Positions 15,819 to 23,930 of a stretch of 36,236 bases of DNA are shown piece after piece. Origin of the DNA: an uncultured Eubacteriales bacterium. GTDB taxonomy: Bacteria; Bacillota; Clostridia; Oscillospirales; Oscillospiraceae. Each line of letters opens with the position of its first letter. Positions within the stretch are counted from its first letter, which is position 1. The stretch lies in NCBI GenBank assembly GCA_902496595.1, contig CABVBV010000007.1:1-36236 (forward strand), written 5' to 3'. The notes below the pieces were generated by a model, which saw only the letters and a program-made list of their open reading frames with translations, did no database searches and was not told the DNA's origin. The translations under genes were made by a program, and so were the position numbers.

Positions 15819-18146
15819 ATGGACATTGAAAAAACTCTCCGCTCCATGACGCTCGAGGACAAGGTGGCCCTCTGCGAGGGCGCGGATTTCTGGCGGACGC
15901 GGAAGTTTGAAAAGTACGGCATCCCCTCAATCTTCATGTGCGACGGGCCGCACGGCCTGCGCAAACAGGAGGACGCGACCGACATGATGGGCGTACACAA
16001 GTCGAGGCCCGCGACCTGCTTTCCCCCGGCTGTGACCACGGGCAGCAGCTGGGACACGTCGCTCATGGAGGAGATAGGCGCCGCCATAGGCGAGGAGGCG
16101 GCCGACCAGGGCGTGAGCCTCGTCCTCGGCCCCGGCGCGAACCTGAAGCGCAACCCGCTCTGCGGCAGGAACTTTGAATACTTCAGCGAAGACCCCTGCC
16201 TCGCGGGCAAACTGGCCGCCGGCTTCATCCGCGGCGCGGAGTCGAAGGGCGCGGGCACGAGCCTCAAGCACTTCGCGGCAAATTCGCAGGAATTTAGCCG
16301 CTTCACCTCCGACAGCGTCGTGGACGAGCGCACGCTGCGCGAGCTGTACCTTACCGCCTTCGAGACAGCCGTGAAGGAGGGCGCTCCGAGCACAGTCATG
16401 TGCGCCTACAATAAGCTCAACGGCGTACATTGCAGCGACAGCAAGGCCCTGCTCACGGACATACTCCGAGATGAGTGGGGCTTCAAGGGCGTGGTCGTCA
16501 CGGACTGGGGCGCGATGAACGACCGCATCGAGGGCTTCCGGGCGGGCTGCGACCTCAATATGCCCGGAGGCAGCGGATATATGTGGAAGGAAGTCCTCGC
16601 GGCGGTGAGGGCCGGGGCCCTGCCTGAAAAGGCCGTCGACGACTGCGCAAGGCGCGTTCTGGAGTTGGTAGAGCGGGCGTCGGAGAACAAAAAGCCGCCC
16701 GCTGCCTGCGACTATGAGGCTCATCACAAACTCGCGAAGCGGGCAGCCGCAGAGGGCGCGGTGCTGCTCAAGAACGAGGGAGGGCTCCTGCCGCTCGGCG
16801 AAGGGGCGCGGGTTGCCGTCATCGGGGACATGGCGAAGCGGATGCGCTATCAGGGCTCCGGCTCCAGCCACATAAACCCCATGAAGCTCAGCCAGCCCCT
16901 GGACTTCCTGCCCGGGGCGGTCTACGCCCCCGGCTGCGACGAGCGGGGCGGCACCAGTGCCGAGCTTCTCGCCGAGGCCGTTAAAGCGGCGAAGAATGCC
17001 GACGCCGCCGTGGTCTTTGCGGGCCTGCCGGAGCGCTATGAGTCCGAGGGCTTCGACCGCGACGACATGAAGCTGCCCGAGGGGCATCTGCGCATGATAG
17101 AGGCCGTCGCCGCCGCGAACCCGAACACAGTGGTCGTGCTGCTGTGCGGCAGCGCGGTGGAGTGCCCCTGGGCGGATGAGGTCAAAGCCATACTTTACAT
17201 GGGCCTGCCCGGCCAGGCCGGGGGCGAGGCCGCGGCCGACCTGCTCTACGGAAGGGCGAACCCGGGCGGCAAGCTGGCCGAGAGCTGGCCGTACCGCTAT
17301 GAGGACGTGCCGTCCTCCGAAATTTACGACAAGACCGCCGACGCGCTCTACGAGGAGGGCCTCTATGTCGGCTACCGCTGCTACGACAAGTCCGGCACGG
17401 CGGTGCGCTGGCCCTTCGGCTACGGCCTGAGCTACACCGGCTTTGCCTGTTCCGAGCCTGCGCTCTCCGGCAGCCGCGTCTCCGTCACCGTGGAGAACAC
17501 TGGAGAGAGAGCCGGGGCCGAGGTCGTGCAGCTCTATATTGCGCCGCCGGCCGGCGGGCTGCACCGTCCGGTACGGGAGCTCAAGGGCTTCGAGAAGGTG
17601 TTCCTGCGGCCCGGCGAGCGCCGGACTGTGAGCTTCGAACTCACGGAGCGAAGCTTCGCCGTCTGGCAGGACGGCTGGCGCGTCCCCGGCGGACGCTACA
17701 CCCTGAGTATAGGCGGCAAGAGCGTCTGCATCGACATGGACGGCGAGGCCCTGGCCGCTCCGGAGTGGCAAAAGGGCAGCTGGTACGAAAACTGCTCCGG
17801 GAAGCCCGACCGGCGCGGCTGGGAGGCCATGCTGGGCCGCCGCTATGAGCCGCCGGTGCTCAAAAAGGGCGGCTTCACGATGGACAACACCGTGGCTGAA
17901 ATGCGCGAACACAGCCTAATAATGAAAATAATGTACAAGGCGACGGAGCGAGTCATCGCCAAGGGCTGCGGCGGCAAGGTGGACTATGAAAACCCGCAGT
18001 TTCGGATGCTCATGGCCTCCTCCGCCGAGTCGCCGCTGCGCAGTATGCAGATAAGCGGAGGCATAAAGGGCGGCGTGTTCCCCGGCCTGCTCGAGATGGC
18101 GAACGGGCATCCCCTGCGCGGCATCCTGCGGATGATAAAGGGGTGA
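15819..18146 (+). CDS. GH3 beta-glucosidase-like glycoside hydrolase (cytoplasmic)
   Basis: The product is 775 aa. The N-terminal (alpha/beta)8 domain has CDGPHGLRKQ near residue 45, KHFAANSQE near 150 and the nucleophile region VVTDWGAMND, in which Asp229 is the expected nucleophile. The alpha/beta sandwich domain follows (ADAAVVFAGLPERYESEG near residue 390, the GLPGQAGGEAAADLLYG block near 465), then a fibronectin III-like domain (residues about 545-640). A C-terminal extension of about 130 residues ends with MLMASSAESPLRSMQISGG, as in many Firmicutes GH3 proteins. No signal peptide is present. The overlap-like spacing with the GH78 gene suggests sequential trimming: rhamnose by GH78, then the inner beta-glucose by GH3, as expected for rutinose- or neohesperidose-type sugars (inference). 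Confidence 0.92.
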   Translation: MDIEKTLRSMTLEDKVALCEGADFWRTRKFEKYGIPSIFMCDGPHGLRKQEDATDMMGVHKSRPATCFPPAVTTGSSWDTSLMEEIGAAIGEEAADQGVSLVLGPGANLKRNPLCGRNFEYFSEDPCLAGKLAAGFIRGAESKGAGTSLKHFAANSQEFSRFTSDSVVDERTLRELYLTAFETAVKEGAPSTVMCAYNKLNGVHCSDSKALLTDILRDEWGFKGVVVTDWGAMNDRIEGFRAGCDLNMPGGSGYMWKEVLAAVRAGALPEKAVDDCARRVLELVERASENKKPPAACDYEAHHKLAKRAAAEGAVLLKNEGGLLPLGEGARVAVIGDMAKRMRYQGSGSSHINPMKLSQPLDFLPGAVYAPGCDERGGTSAELLAEAVKAAKNADAAVVFAGLPERYESEGFDRDDMKLPEGHLRMIEAVAAANPNTVVVLLCGSAVECPWADEVKAILYMGLPGQAGGEAAADLLYGRANPGGKLAESWPYRYEDVPSSEIYDKTADALYEEGLYVGYRCYDKSGTAVRWPFGYGLSYTGFACSEPALSGSRVSVTVENTGERAGAEVVQLYIAPPAGGLHRPVRELKGFEKVFLRPGERRTVSFELTERSFAVWQDGWRVPGGRYTLSIGGKSVCIDMDGEALAAPEWQKGSWYENCSGKPDRRGWEAMLGRRYEPPVLKKGGFTMDNTVAEMREHSLIMKIMYKATERVIAKGCGGKVDYENPQFRMLMASSAESPLRSMQISGGIKGGVFPGLLEMANGHPLRGILRMIKG

Positions 18147-18150
18147 GCGC

Positions 18151-19425
18151 GTGAGACGCTATCTTGCGATCGACATTGGCGCGTCCTCGGGCCGCCATAT
18201 CGTAGGCTGGCGCGAGGAGGGTGAGATAAAGACCGACGAGGTCTTCCGCTTCCCGAACGGCCCCGTGCGCCTCGGTGACGCCCTCGTCTGGGACATCGAC
18301 GCGCTGCTCTCGAACGTGAAGTCGGGCATCGCCGCCGCAAGGGAGAAATATCCCGACATCGTGGGCCTCTCGGTGGACACCTGGGGAGTGGACTACGTGC
18401 TCATGGCCGGGGACGCGCCCATCTATCCCGCCTTCTCCTACCGCGACACGCGCACCCTCTCCGCCGTCGACGAGGCACACGCCCTCGTGACCTTCGAGGA
18501 GCTGTACACGCACACGGGCACGCAGTTCCAGAGCTTCAACACGCTCTACCAGCTCTTTGCCGACCTGAGAGCGGGCAGGCTGGAGCGGGCAAGCGGCTTT
18601 CTGATGCTGCCCGAATACCTCATGTTCCGGCTCTGCGGCGCGAGGGCGCAGGAGTACACGAACGCCACGACGACGGGCCTCGTGAATGCGGTTACGGGCG
18701 AATACGACATGGAGCTCATATCGAGGCTCGGCCTGCCGGAGCGGCTCTTCGGGAAGCTCTCCATGCCGGGCGCGGCGCTCGGCGAATACGAGGGCGTCCG
18801 CGTCACCCTCTGCGCCACGCACGACACGGCCTCCGCCGTTGAGGGCATACCCATGGCGCAGGACGCGCCCTACATCTCCTCGGGCACCTGGAGCCTGCTC
18901 GGGGTAAAGACGCCGAAGCCAATAACGGACGCCCGTTCCCGCGCCGGGAACTGGTCGAACGAGGGCGGCGTGGGCTACAACCGCTATCAGAAGAACATCA
19001 TGGGTATGTGGCTCGTGAACCGCCTGCGGGACGAGCTCTGCCCCAAAGCGCCCTTCGCCGAGGTCGTCGGCATGGCCGAGGGGAGCGCCTGCGCCGCCGT
19101 CATAGACGGAAACGACGCCTCGCTGCTCGCGCCGGAGAGCATGAAAACCGCCTTCGACGCCCTCGCGCCCGGGCAGCTCCACGCTCCAGGCGACTACTTC
19201 AAATGCGCCTTCCGCTCCCTCGCCTCGGGCTATGCCGCGGCGCTCGCGGAGCTCGAAGCGAACACGGGCCGGAGCTTTGACCGGCTCTGCATCGTCGGAG
19301 GCGGGGCCAAAAATACTTATCTGAACCGCCTGACCGCCGAGTCGAGCGGCAAATACGTCGAGGCCCTGCCCATAGAGGCCACGGCGCTGGGAAATCTGAA
19401 AATACAAATGGAGGCCGACAAATGA
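18151..19425 (+). CDS. rhaB: Rhamnulokinase, short C-terminus
   Basis: This FGGY-family kinase phosphorylates L-rhamnulose to L-rhamnulose 1-phosphate. The N-terminal ATPase motif AIDIGASSGRHIVG (residues 5-18), DTWGVDYV near residue 75 and SYRDTRT near 95 mark the rhamnulokinase branch. The C-terminal lobe has ISSGTWSLLGVKT and IVGGGAKNTYLNRLTA. GTG 18151 begins 4 bases after the GH3 stop. At 424 aa it is about 45-60 residues shorter than typical RhaB: the chain stops about 10 residues after the conserved EATALGN block, where others continue with a further helix pair. Its stop codon overlaps the rhaA start as ATGA. It may be a short natural variant or the result of a small deletion. Confidence 0.9.
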   Translation: MRRYLAIDIGASSGRHIVGWREEGEIKTDEVFRFPNGPVRLGDALVWDIDALLSNVKSGIAAAREKYPDIVGLSVDTWGVDYVLMAGDAPIYPAFSYRDTRTLSAVDEAHALVTFEELYTHTGTQFQSFNTLYQLFADLRAGRLERASGFLMLPEYLMFRLCGARAQEYTNATTTGLVNAVTGEYDMELISRLGLPERLFGKLSMPGAALGEYEGVRVTLCATHDTASAVEGIPMAQDAPYISSGTWSLLGVKTPKPITDARSRAGNWSNEGGVGYNRYQKNIMGMWLVNRLRDELCPKAPFAEVVGMAEGSACAAVIDGNDASLLAPESMKTAFDALAPGQLHAPGDYFKCAFRSLASGYAAALAELEANTGRSFDRLCIVGGGAKNTYLNRLTAESSGKYVEALPIEATALGNLKIQMEADK

Positions 19426-20672
19426 GCTATACGGAAGCCAGAGAACGCTACGCCGCCATCGGCGTTGACACGGAGGCCGCCCTCTCGCGGCTCAAGGCCG
19501 TGCCCGTCGCGCTGCACTGCTGGCAGGGCGACGACGTGAGAGGTTTCGACACAGACCCCTCCAAGCCGCTGACCGGCGGCATACAGACCACGGGCAGCCA
19601 TCCCGGCAGGGCGCGGACGCCCTCGGAGCTGATGCGCGACCTCGACCTCGCCCTCAAGCTCTGCCCCGGCAAAAAGAAGCTGAACCTGCACGCGAGCTAC
19701 GCCGTCTTCGAGCCCGGAGAGTGGGCGGACAGGGACGCGCTCGAGCCGCGCCACTTTGAGGCCTGGGTCGATTTCTGCAAGGCTCGCGGCCTCGGCGCGG
19801 ACTTCAACCCCACCTTCTTCAGCCACCCGAAATGCGACCCGCTGACCCTCTCGAGCCCGGACGAGGCCACGCGCCGCTTCTGGATAGAGCACGGGAAGGC
19901 CTGCATACGCATCTCGAGCTACCTCGCCTCGGAGCTCGGCGGAGAGTGCGTCATGAACATCTGGACGGGCGACGGCTTCAAGGACATCCCCGCAGACCGG
20001 CTCGGCCCCAGGGAGCGCTACCGCGAGGCCATCGACGAGATCCTATCCGAGCCCTATGATTTCACCCGCGTCAAGCCCTGCATAGAGAGCAAGGTCTTCG
20101 GCATCGGCGTCGAGGCCTACACCGTGGGCAGCGCCGAGTTCGCCCTCAGCTACGCGGCCATGAACCGGGAGAAGTGCATCCCGCTCATGGACAACGGCCA
20201 CTACCACCCGACGGAGCTGGTGAGCGACAAGATACCGGCGCTCCTGGCCTTCTTCCCGGAGATCGCGCTGCACATCACCCGAGGGCTGCGCTGGGACAGC
20301 GACCACGTCGTGCTCTTCGACGACGAGACGCGGGAGATCGCCACCGAGATCGTCCGCTGCGGCGGGCTGGACGGCAGGGTCAAGATAGCGCTCGACTTCT
20401 TCGACGCCTCGATAAACCGCATCGCCGCCTGGGTCGTGGGTTACAGGAACGTGCAGAAGTCCCTGCTCTACGCCCTGCTGCTGCCGGATATGCGCTCTCT
20501 GCAGGATTCCGGGCGCTGGACGGAGATAATGGCGGCACGCGAAGCGGCAAAGATGCTGCCCTTCGGTGAAATTTGGGACGAATACTGCCGCCGCTCGGAC
20601 GTGCCTTCGGACGGCGAGTGGCTCGCCGAGGTGCAGCGCTATGAGCGCGAAGTGCTTTCAGAAAGGGGATAA
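19422..20672 (+). CDS. rhaA: L-rhamnose isomerase
   Basis: The product is 416 aa, the normal length of RhaA, which converts L-rhamnose to L-rhamnulose with divalent metals. The N-terminus carries LHCWQGDDVRGF (residues about 30-41). The metal-binding region includes NPTFFSHPKCDPLTLSSP near residue 128, then MDNGHYHPTE near 255 and HITRGLRWDSDHVV near 283. These supply the histidine, aspartate and glutamate ligands of the xylose-isomerase-like barrel. ATG 19422 overlaps the rhaB stop by four bases, and a ggagg in the rhaB tail serves as its ribosome site. Gene order rhaB-rhaA-rhaD with tight coupling indicates one transcript. Confidence 0.96.
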   Translation: MSYTEARERYAAIGVDTEAALSRLKAVPVALHCWQGDDVRGFDTDPSKPLTGGIQTTGSHPGRARTPSELMRDLDLALKLCPGKKKLNLHASYAVFEPGEWADRDALEPRHFEAWVDFCKARGLGADFNPTFFSHPKCDPLTLSSPDEATRRFWIEHGKACIRISSYLASELGGECVMNIWTGDGFKDIPADRLGPRERYREAIDEILSEPYDFTRVKPCIESKVFGIGVEAYTVGSAEFALSYAAMNREKCIPLMDNGHYHPTELVSDKIPALLAFFPEIALHITRGLRWDSDHVVLFDDETREIATEIVRCGGLDGRVKIALDFFDASINRIAAWVVGYRNVQKSLLYALLLPDMRSLQDSGRWTEIMAAREAAKMLPFGEIWDEYCRRSDVPSDGEWLAEVQRYEREVLSERG

Positions 20673-20676
20673 AAAC

Positions 20677-21516
20677 ATGGGCATACTCGATGTAAGACCC
20701 GTGCAGGGCTTCATCCGCTGCTGCACGGACGGCTGGCTCCAGGGCTGGCACGAGCGCAACGGCGGCAACCTCACCTACCGTCTCACAAAGGCCGAGGCCG
20801 CCGAGTGCGCGCCGTACTTCAAAGCTCCCGGCGAGTGGGTGCCGATGGGCGTCGAGGACGCGGCGCTCGCGGGAGAATACTTCATCACCACGGGCAGCGG
20901 CAAGTACTTCCGGAACGTCGAACCCGACCCGGAGCACTCCATCGGCATCGTGGAGATAGATCCTGCGGGCTCAGCCTGGCGCATAGTCTGGGGTCTCGAG
21001 GGCGGCGCGAGGCCGACGAGCGAGTTCCCGAGCCACTACATGAACCACTGCGTCCGCGCCGCGGCGACGGGCGGGGACTGCCGAGTCATCTACCACGCGC
21101 ACCCGGCGAACGTCATCGCCCTGACCTACGTGCTGCCGCTGACGGCCCGGGACTTCACGCGGGCGCTGTGGAAGTCCGCGACCGAGTGCCCGGTGGTCTT
21201 CCCCGAGGGCGTGGGAGTTGTGCCCTGGATGGTGCCCGGCGGCGCGGACATCGCCCTCGCCACCTGCGAGCTCATGAAGGAGTACACAGCCGCAGTCTGG
21301 GCGCACCACGGCCTCTTCTGCTCCGGCCCGGATTTCGACACCGCCTTCGGCCTCATGCACACCATCGAAAAAGCCGCCGAGATCTGCACTCTCGCCCTCT
21401 CCGCCGGCCAGGGGAAAATACGCCAGACCATCACGGACGAAAACCTCCAAGCCATAGCCCAAACCTTCGGAGTCAAACTCAACGAGGCCTTTCTAGGCAA
21501 GCAGATGGAGAGCTGA
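20677..21516 (+). CDS. rhaD: Rhamnulose-1-phosphate aldolase
   Basis: The start is ATG 20677 behind gaaagggg, four bases after the rhaA stop; the longer frame from 20566 overlaps rhaA and is not used. The product is 279 aa, matching RhaD, a class II zinc aldolase that splits L-rhamnulose 1-phosphate into dihydroxyacetone phosphate and L-lactaldehyde. The family marks are GWHERNGGNLTYRL near residue 27, FITTGSGKYFRN near 70, HAHP near 148 and the second zinc site AHHG near 209. It is the last gene of the operon and a terminator follows. No lactaldehyde reductase (fucO type) is found in the window. Confidence 0.95.
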   Translation: MGILDVRPVQGFIRCCTDGWLQGWHERNGGNLTYRLTKAEAAECAPYFKAPGEWVPMGVEDAALAGEYFITTGSGKYFRNVEPDPEHSIGIVEIDPAGSAWRIVWGLEGGARPTSEFPSHYMNHCVRAAATGGDCRVIYHAHPANVIALTYVLPLTARDFTRALWKSATECPVVFPEGVGVVPWMVPGGADIALATCELMKEYTAAVWAHHGLFCSGPDFDTAFGLMHTIEKAAEICTLALSAGQGKIRQTITDENLQAIAQTFGVKLNEAFLGKQMES

Positions 21517-21524
21517 GCCGGGAG

Positions 21525-21577
21525 CATATGAAACAAAGCCGCCGTGCTGTTTATCTGCGCGGCGGCTTTGCCATATG
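21525..21577 (+). terminator. Terminator of the rhamnoside operon
   Basis: An inner 10-bp stem (21535-21544 with 21560-21569) is enclosed by a matching CATATG pair at 21525-21530 and 21572-21577. The stem base on the plus strand ends in TTT. It sits 8 bases past the rhaD stop. Confidence 0.75.
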
Positions 21578-21600
21578 CCTGGGTGGCCGACTGGGTGGGA

Positions 21601-22302
21601 TTATATCAAAAAAAGCCCGCTTTTCTTTGCCGTGTTGACGTCTTCCTTGCTCATCATCAGCGCCGGAACCAACTCATCGGGATCTTTGAAAAGCGTTTTG
21701 CTGAAGATGGCTCTCGAATACCTGAATTGATAGCTTGAACTCAGCGTAGTGCAACAGCCTTCCACTCGGTCGTCGCTGATGAGATACATGGTTCTGCAGC
21801 CCAAGAACATAAAGTCGCCGCATAGGAGCGGGTTGTTGCAGTAAAAGCGAATGTTTGACTCGTTGCAGATCGTGTCGCCAAACAGAATATACCTGCAGTT
21901 TTTGTAATCCGCGAAGTCCTTTATGTCCACATACATGGTTGCCTGCAGGGTGTTTCGCCTTATTTCCAGAGCGTTTGCTGAGACGGATTTGGACGAAGAC
22001 CTGAGCACGTAAAAGAAGATGGGGGAATGCTGAAAGAATGGAGGCAAAATATGAAAACTATCTCTACGAGAAAGCTCGCTTCTCTCTTCGTCCGGCAGCA
22101 GCATTTCATGAGAGACATTTAAAGCCCTGGCAATCTCGTACACCGTGAGCAGGTCGATCGCCACGGTGCCTTTCTCATATTTAGAAATACAGGCCAGACT
22201 TTTGTGCAGTTTATCTGCAAGCGTTTGTTGGGTTATTTTCTGTAATCTCCTGAATGTTCGAATATTATTGCCCAGTGTTTCATAAAACTCCGCAGATTGC
22301 AT
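21601..22302 (-). CDS. XRE-family transcriptional regulator with C-terminal effector-like region
   Basis: The start ATG 22302 follows aaggag with a 9-base spacer; an earlier in-frame start at 22338 overlaps that site and is unlikely. The product is 233 aa. Residues about 8-66 form a Cro/C1-type helix-turn-helix (QQTLADKLHKSLACISKYEKG). The remaining 165 residues are of unrecognised type, with several cysteines and aromatic residues, and may bind an effector. The gene diverges from an MFS-NSS-PepD set across a 272-base AT-rich region, so it probably controls that set. Its GC content is lower than that of the rhamnose genes. Confidence 0.83.
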   Translation of the reverse strand: MQSAEFYETLGNNIRTFRRLQKITQQTLADKLHKSLACISKYEKGTVAIDLLTVYEIARALNVSHEMLLPDEERSELSRRDSFHILPPFFQHSPIFFYVLRSSSKSVSANALEIRRNTLQATMYVDIKDFADYKNCRYILFGDTICNESNIRFYCNNPLLCGDFMFLGCRTMYLISDDRVEGCCTTLSSSYQFRYSRAIFSKTLFKDPDELVPALMMSKEDVNTAKKSGLFLI

Positions 22303-22574
22303 GAGAGCAGCTCCTTTCCTAAAAAGAAAAGAATTCATCGGTTTGCTTCAAAAGAGTCCAGTTTAATGAATTGATATCATAAATGGACGGCCTTGTCAAC
22401 CGCAGAGAAAGAATATCAGTCAGAACTATACTGACAGTAAAATACACTGGATTTTTCCCGAGCGACTCTCTTTGCTAATATAGGTATCGTGGCAGGGAGT
22501 TTATCAAACCGTTTCACGAAAAATTGACAATGGCAAGGAGAGAAAAGTCAAAAGAGGAATAAAGGAGGATATGT
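22303..22574. promoter_or_regulatory. Divergent control region between the XRE regulator and the peptide-use genes
   Basis: This 272-base AT-rich stretch has no gene. It must hold promoters for both directions. A dyad GTCAG-N7-CTGAC at 22419-22435 contains a TATACT and is a candidate operator. TAATAT at about 22475 is a candidate -10 for the plus strand. No well-spaced -35/-10 pair was found by eye. A strong aaaggagg at 22562 precedes the MFS start. Confidence 0.5.
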
Positions 22575-23843
22575 ATGAACACAGAAAAAGTAAAATTTTC
22601 GGGATATTTCCAGGTCGTTATGGCAGCGTTCATCACATTCACGGTGGGCATAAGTTTCGGAGCGTACAGCCTGCTGATAGTTCCCCTCTCCGAGAGGCTG
22701 GGCTGCAGCATCACGGCGGCCGGCGTACCGGCAACCGTGGAGACGATAGCGTCGTTTGTGACCGGTATGGCCGGAGCCGGCATACTCCTTAAGAAGTGGA
22801 GCGCAAGGCGCTGTATACTTATTGGCGCCATCATCGCCTGCCTTTTCGTACCGGCATACGTGTATTTGCCCTCCCTGCTGCTGGTGTGCATATTTGAGGC
22901 AATCACCGGAGCTTCCATGGCCATCGGCTTTTCCACGGGCATGAGCGCCTTTATCAAAGAGTGGTTCATTGAAAAGAGGGAGTCGGTCTTAGGAATATCT
23001 ATCGCCTGCATCGGCTTTGGCGCGGCAGTAGGCACCTGGTTGTTTGGGAAAATTGATACCACCCTCGGCTCGGATGCTGCCAGTATTATTTTCTCTTGCT
23101 TCGGAATACTGGCTATTTTGATTTATGTATTCGTCCTCCGGAACCCTGAGCAGCTCGGTCAGAAACCTCTTGGATGGGAAAAGGCGGCGGCACTTGCAGC
23201 TCAGGAAGGAAAAGAGAACAGCACCGATTTTGGCGTAGACTACAAGGAGGCGCTGAAGTCTCCGTCCCTCTATCTCATATTGCTCTCATGTCTGCTCTGG
23301 GCACTGGCTATGATACTGTCTCCCTACCTTGCCACAATTCTCATGTCCAACGGGATCGAGGAGATGTCCGCTGCAAATTATGCGACCGTCAACAACCTAT
23401 GCATGGCTGGCATGGCAATTCTCGTGGGCGTACTGACCTCCAAACTTGGCCCGAAGTCCTATGTAGTGGCGGCCTTCGGTTCCGGTATCCTTGGCTTGGC
23501 AGTTTTGTTTGCCTGGCTGGAGTTTTCCAGAACGTCCGTTGTTTTGCTGTTGGCCTCCGCCCTGATCGGCTGCGGATATGTCGTCGGTAATACTTACGGC
23601 CCCATAGTGACGACAAGAGTGTTCGGAAACAAGGCCTACGACAATATAATCCCTCTCGTGTTCGGTATGCGTTGCATCGGCCTGGGCGTGGGCGTGCTCC
23701 TTCTTCCAACTCTCGCAACCGAAAAGGGAAGTTGGACTCTGCCCATCCTTCTGGGCATAGTCATGATGGTACTGGCTCTCATTCTGGGCCTGCTGGCTGT
23801 TAAACTGTCTCCCATGGATAAGCTCCATAAAGAGCACAAGTGA
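22575..23843 (+). CDS. MFS transporter, OFA/monocarboxylate-like
   Basis: The product is 422 aa with 12 predicted membrane helices and a central cytoplasmic loop near residues 190-220. The first helix (FITFTVGISFGAYSLLIVPL) and the GFSTGMSAFIKEWFIEKR segment near residue 115 resemble the oxalate:formate antiporter and monocarboxylate transporter-like branches of MFS. ATG 22575 follows aaaggagg. It is the first gene of a three-gene set with an NSS symporter and a dipeptidase, so a peptide, amino acid or carboxylate substrate is reasonable, but none can be read from the sequence. The gene has lower GC than the flanking operons. Confidence 0.87.
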   Translation: MNTEKVKFSGYFQVVMAAFITFTVGISFGAYSLLIVPLSERLGCSITAAGVPATVETIASFVTGMAGAGILLKKWSARRCILIGAIIACLFVPAYVYLPSLLLVCIFEAITGASMAIGFSTGMSAFIKEWFIEKRESVLGISIACIGFGAAVGTWLFGKIDTTLGSDAASIIFSCFGILAILIYVFVLRNPEQLGQKPLGWEKAAALAAQEGKENSTDFGVDYKEALKSPSLYLILLSCLLWALAMILSPYLATILMSNGIEEMSAANYATVNNLCMAGMAILVGVLTSKLGPKSYVVAAFGSGILGLAVLFAWLEFSRTSVVLLLASALIGCGYVVGNTYGPIVTTRVFGNKAYDNIIPLVFGMRCIGLGVGVLLLPTLATEKGSWTLPILLGIVMMVLALILGLLAVKLSPMDKLHKEHK

Positions 23844-23872
23844 ACCCCCGACGTACTGATCGCCGTATAGAC

Positions 23873-23899
23873 CTCCGGCCCTATAAGGGACGGCCGGAG
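23873..23899 (+). other. Intercistronic hairpin
   Basis: Bases 23873-23880 and 23892-23899 form a perfect 8-bp GC-rich stem with an 11-base loop in the 87-base gap between the MFS and NSS genes. No T-run follows, so it is more likely an mRNA-stability or attenuation element than a full terminator. Confidence 0.45.
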
Positions 23900-23930
23900 T
23901 GAGCTGCTGCGGAGGAATGGAGAAAACAGA

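Noticed and set aside
15927..17912. A 661-codon minus-strand open frame opposite the GH3 gene.
   Set aside because: It is an antisense shadow of a clear GH3 protein; there is no recognisable motif and no ribosome site.
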